64,000 nucleotides of DNA from positions 186,001-250,000 of the forward strand of contig JARUPZ010000037.1 of NCBI GenBank assembly GCA_031213475.1, written 5' to 3'. The notes beneath the pieces were generated by a model. That model was not told where the DNA came from. It saw only the letters and a list, made by a program, of their open reading frames with translations, and searched no databases. The position numbers and the translations under genes were made by a program. This stretch comes from Nereocystis luetkeana (lineage: Eukaryota > Sar > Phaeophyceae > Laminariales > Laminariaceae). Below, piece by piece: positions 60,401-64,000 of this stretch; position 1 is the first letter of the stretch; each line of letters starts with the position of its first letter.

Positions 60401-60654
60401 TGGTAGAGACGTTGTGAGGCTTGAAACGCTAAGCATCCAGGGTCTCGTGTGGATCACGCGAAAACAACAAAAAGTGAAATGGGCGGGCGTGTTGTGCGGG
60501 CTTCGTGTGCCGGCTTTTGCCTCGATTATCGTTGACGTTATCGTTACAAACTTTTTGGATGTTTCGATACGGTAACGATAATTATGGTTTTCGTTATCGA
60601 AGTTATTTCGGCCTTATCGTACCGAAACCTTTCTGGTTTCGATATCCAACACTA
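57410..60654. mobile_element. Non-autonomous hAT-like transposon candidate (3.2 kb)
   Basis: The left end reads CAGTGTTGGATATCG (from 57413) and the right end is CGATATCCAACACTA (to 60654), matching over 14 bp. CAGTGTTGG-type ends are common in hAT elements. AGGGTGAG (57402-57409) and AGGGTGAT (60655-60662) flank it as a near-perfect 8-bp target duplication, the size expected for hAT. Inside both ends there are many CGATAACGATA-like subterminal words. No transposase is recognisable in 57540-60530. The interior has a degenerate triplicate repeat at 57720-58230. Confidence 0.6.
57720..58230. repeat. Degenerate internal repeat, three units, in the hAT-like element
   Basis: Units start at AAATTCGGGAGTCTTT (57730), AAATTCGGGAGTCTTT (57801) and AAATTCGGGATTCGTT (58137). 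Each is followed by GATAACGCGCCCC-like (or TATAACGCACCC) and AATAAAGCC-like sequence. GAGCACCAAGAAAGGAAGGCTGAGATT before unit 1 (quoted in part) also has a counterpart before unit 3. Confidence 0.65.
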
Positions 60655-60662
60655 AGGGTGAT

Positions 60663-62649
60663 ACACACAGCTCCGCGGTCCAGCCGAATGTAGATCGACG
60701 GTCTAGCCGACCAGTAGACCTCCAGTAAAGCTTACAACACCTTTGATAAAATGGTTGGCACAGACTGTGTACGAGATAAAGGGGCAAAGGGGCAACTGCT
60801 GATCAGTGTTTCATCGGTTGCCTTAGGGTTATACCTGGTAGAGTATAGGGTTAATTATTTGTCTCGTACACGGTAAAAATCAACCATGTTCTCGAATACG
60901 TGCCCTTTGGCCTTTAGCCGACAGCGTACGATCCGGTTCTCGAATAAGTGTAAACCCTTTGAGGGCCGTAGTCCTGTTTTGGGGACAAACTACTTGGAGT
61001 TTAAGTGGTTCGTCCCCGGAACTGATCCAAAGGGACTGCAGGCCTGAGAGGACTACAGTAGTAAGCTCCCCTTTAGCCAACAGAGTACGATCGCACGATC
61101 CGGAATGGACTCCAGCAATATATGCGACTTCGCACTTTCGCACCACCTGTAGAATTTTCCTGCAAAATGCCTCCTGCAAACTCGGCTAATACTTGGCATA
61201 AAATAATCAGAAATACACACCAGGTACAGCAGTATGAATATACTGAACACAGATTACCAACAGGGTTTTCAGGTGTCCAGTGAACTCGTAAACACCCCTC
61301 GGCTCGTACGGTATATCACATAGATATTGTACAAGGTTCCCTCAGGGAGATATGTGGTATGTGCCTATGGGAGTGGCACAACGGCGAAATGAAAACCATA
61401 CAGCATGACAGCATGTGTAGTAGAACTGCATGTCCGGACACCCCCATTTTCGAAGGCCAAACATACTTGGAAATAGAGTGGGACCGTTACTATTGATCGA
61501 GTCGTGTTTATGGATTTATTTAGCCAAGCATTACTATCCATGGGTATGTTGCGTCAGTATGGCTATGTATATCTTTTGGTTGTGGCGCTCAAGGTTAAGA
61601 AGACCTCTCCCGCACGAAACCGAGGACTCCCGAAAAAAACAGAATATCGTAAAGACACCTCACCCCTGACACATTGCACACAACACGCGTCAAACACGGC
61701 ACATACCGCAGACGCGTGACGAAAAGAGAGACACAACAGTTAGACCTATGCCAATGGAAACGCGGAGTTCAAAAGTTTTCTTTCAAACATATTGCTTTCA
61801 AAGAACAGCCAAAACTTTCCTCGTACCGCCGCCGCAGGAAAAAAGAGAAAAAATGTTTGATTTGTTCTTCTTTAGTTTCCCAACGGCTGCAGGCGGCGCA
61901 ATTTGTTTTTTCTGGTTGCAAATTGTCAACGCGCTGATAGAAACCAGCTCGTGCGACGATCGACGCTCGATCTCAACATAAACTCAGTCCACGGCCAACC
62001 CGCTTGGTGTCCGGCAAGGCCAACGAATATAGATGACGGCCTCGAGATATCAGGTGGGTCCATGGTCTAGGGGGCGAGAGCTCGCAAGCGGCGTCCTACG
62101 GTATCCTTCCAAGCCTGAAAAAAAGTCTATATTTTGCCTTTCGAGACGGATGGAGAAGTTTTGTCTTTTGTTTTGTGCACACGAGCGGCCAATTGTTTTT
62201 TTATCGTACGCCTGGTCAGCTCCCGCCACATTACACCGGCCATGGTCTGAAGACGGTGACTCTAGGGTGGGTCGGGGCCCCTCACGGGCGCTTTCTGTTC
62301 ATAATTCATGACGCAGTCGTTGGTTTTGTCGATCGATGTCTGCCAAGGACTCGGAATCTCGCCGCTTCGAACCAAAGATCGGCCGGAGTTTTTCTGAAGC
62401 CGATGTTGGCCCAATATCGGCCCCAGATTTGCTTTTTTCGGGCTTTTCCAAAAGTTTGGAACTTTTTTCTCTCAACGTGCCCATAGGAAGCGTGTTCTAA
62501 AATATTCTGGAGGGTATCTTTGAAATTCAAACATTTTATTGATACTTCGCTTTCCCATTGGCATAGGTCTTAGTGGGAAAATATTTGCAGAAAAGGATGC
62601 AACCAAGGAGGGATTGGAACCCTCAACCACACCTAGGACATTATTTGAT
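60663..62649. other. Intergenic, no supported gene
   Basis: Small frames only. CCTTTAGCC(G/A)ACAG(C/A)GTACGATC occurs twice (near 60910 and 61070). A tRNA T-arm-like stem GAGGG/CCCTC with loop TTCCAAT lies on the minus strand at about 62604-62621, with no D or anticodon arm visible. Confidence 0.4.
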
Positions 62650-63560
62650 TTTCATGTGGGGGGTCGAAATGACTTGATTTCAGTACCGGGGGTCAAAATT
62701 GACTTGGTTTCATGTTGAAATCGATAGACTCGATTTTTGTGTGGGTGGTCGGAACGGGCTTCGTTTTTAGTGTGTGGGCCGAAAATGACTTGGTTTTTTG
62801 TGTTGGGGATCAAAATTGGCGTGGTTTTTGTGTTGGGGATCGAAATTGACGTGGTTTTTGTGAGGGTGGTCGAAATGGACTTGAGTTTCGCGCGCGGACC
62901 GAAAATCACTTGGTTCTTGTGTAGGGGATCGAAATGGACTTGGTGTTTGTGTGGATGGTCAAATTTGACTTGATTATTGTGTTCGGTCGAAAATGACGTG
63001 GTTTTAGTGCGGGGATCGATTCACCTGTTTTTTCTATCCGGGATCGAATGGGTTTTATTTTATGTGGATGGTCGCAATAGACTTCTTATGTGAACTATGT
63101 GTTCGGCCGGAAATGACGTGGTTTAAATATGGGGATCGATTAACCTGCCTATTGTGTCGGTGGTTAAAATCGACTTGTTTTGCGGGTCCAGACCGAAAAT
63201 GACTTGATTTCTGTGAGGATCAAAATTGAATTGGTTCTTGTGGCAGTGGTCGAAATTGGCTTGGTTTTCGTGTGCCGGCCGAAAATGACTTCGTTTTCGT
63301 GTGGGTGAACCAAAAGGACTTGTTTTTGTGTAGTTGGTCGAAATTGACTTGTTTTTTGTGTTCGGCCGGAAATAACTTGGATCTTAGTGTGGAGATCGAT
63401 GCACTCTATTTGTGTGGGTGAACGAAATTGACGTGTTTTTCGTGTGGGTGGTTTAATTGACTTCGGTTTGGTGTGCGGGCCGGAAATGACTTGGCTTTTC
63501 ACCGTGATGGATCGAAATTGACTTTATTTCAGTGAGGGGTCGAAATTGGGTTTGCAAAAA
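62650..63560. repeat. Degenerate minisatellite, about 30-bp unit, about 28 copies
   Basis: Consensus words GGGGATCGAAATTGACTTGG and TTTTTGTGTG repeat through the block, with GGTGGTCG and GGGCCGAAAATGAC variants alternating. It generates open frames on both strands with periodic peptides; these are by-products. Confidence 0.9.
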
Positions 63561-64000
63561 AACAAATGGGACCCAACGTGAGCATGGAAACACGATGCCG
63601 GAAATATCATTGACCAGGATCAAATGCCTTCGCTACAACATAGCTGCATATAAGCTTACAACGAGTCTTTTTTACGCTCTTTAAAAATAAATAAAAAGTT
63701 GCGCAACCTCTTGCCGCAGCCCACGTACGACGCATATATGTATCATGTGCGTACTCGTATCATACGAAGTATCATGATATATCGGCATTGCAGGATAAGA
63801 CTGCACGCAACTACGGGCATATAGTGCTACCCTTTCGGCTCACTGTAACAATAACGCTCTACTGCTCTCTGTAGGAGAAGCCCGGTAGTATACAGCAGCA
63901 GCAGTAGGGCAAACAGACGTCAGTGTTTCGTACGATGATTGTGCGAACGATGTATAAGTCATATGTAAGCGTTCACGGGACGTGGGGATCGGATCCACTT
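63561..64000. other. End of window, no supported feature
   Basis: Low-information sequence with ATATATG- and ATCATGATATATC-type AT-rich words and a GCAGCAGCAG run near 63897. No gene recognised. Confidence 0.4.

Noticed and set aside
62600-62625. T-arm-like stem-loop on the minus strand
   Set aside because: No D arm, anticodon arm or acceptor pairing around it; not called as a tRNA.

Overview
The window reads as nuclear DNA of a complex alga, most likely a brown alga (Ectocarpus-like stramenopile). Reasons: one gene has small phase-matched exons with GT-AG introns from about 0.27 to 5.4 kb and encodes PMP-type beta-helix repeats, a TNFR-like Cys-rich neck and a polytopic membrane domain, an architecture I associate with brown-algal surface proteins. 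Base composition is mixed, microsatellites are long, and degraded LINE, Ty3-like and MITE sequences are abundant. There are no bacterial-style operons. Species assignment is inference; no search was run. All similarity statements come from reading by eye.

Layout. 1-13,356: the 3' part of a spliced plus-strand gene for a beta-helix repeat membrane protein. Seven exons join in frame (776 codons plus stop). One intron carries a 20-bp-TIR MITE, and the 5.4-kb last intron carries an old pair of direct repeats. 13,357-18,500: mostly non-genic, with a 350-bp CATA microsatellite. 18,505-24,600: dispersed repeat copy 1, two copies of a 109-bp MITE, a decayed LINE (minus), a second LINE 3' fragment (minus), an LTR-element RNase H remnant and a perfect 112-bp tandem duplication. 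24,610-35,540: a head-to-tail satellite array of about 545-bp monomers, each with an internal CTA-triplet tract, interrupted by a third copy of the 109-bp MITE. 35,690-39,965: three copies of a roughly 500-bp repeat, one inverted relative to the other two, bracketing a frameshifted Ty3-like integrase. 40,300-41,350: possible gag remnant.

43,875-45,761 (minus): an intact 628-codon single-exon gene for a predicted three-span membrane protein with a large glycosylatable loop; with the spliced gene it is one of only two convincing cellular genes. 47,240-49,230: six degenerate copies of a roughly 300-bp tandem unit. 50,700-53,900 (minus): a longer decayed LINE with endonuclease and reverse transcriptase, both damaged. 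55,865-56,447: copy 2 of the dispersed repeat. 56,815-57,272: a 247-bp tandem duplication carrying a perfect GC-rich hairpin. 57,410-60,654: a 3.2-kb non-autonomous hAT-like candidate with near-identical 8-bp flanking repeats. 62,650-63,560: a roughly 30-bp minisatellite.

The window therefore holds two plausible membrane-protein genes in a sea of nested repeats. I did not find a multi-gene system. The points most worth a second look are the modular surface-protein gene, the phased satellite array, the recurring TACCTGGTA motif and the inverted repeats around the integrase.
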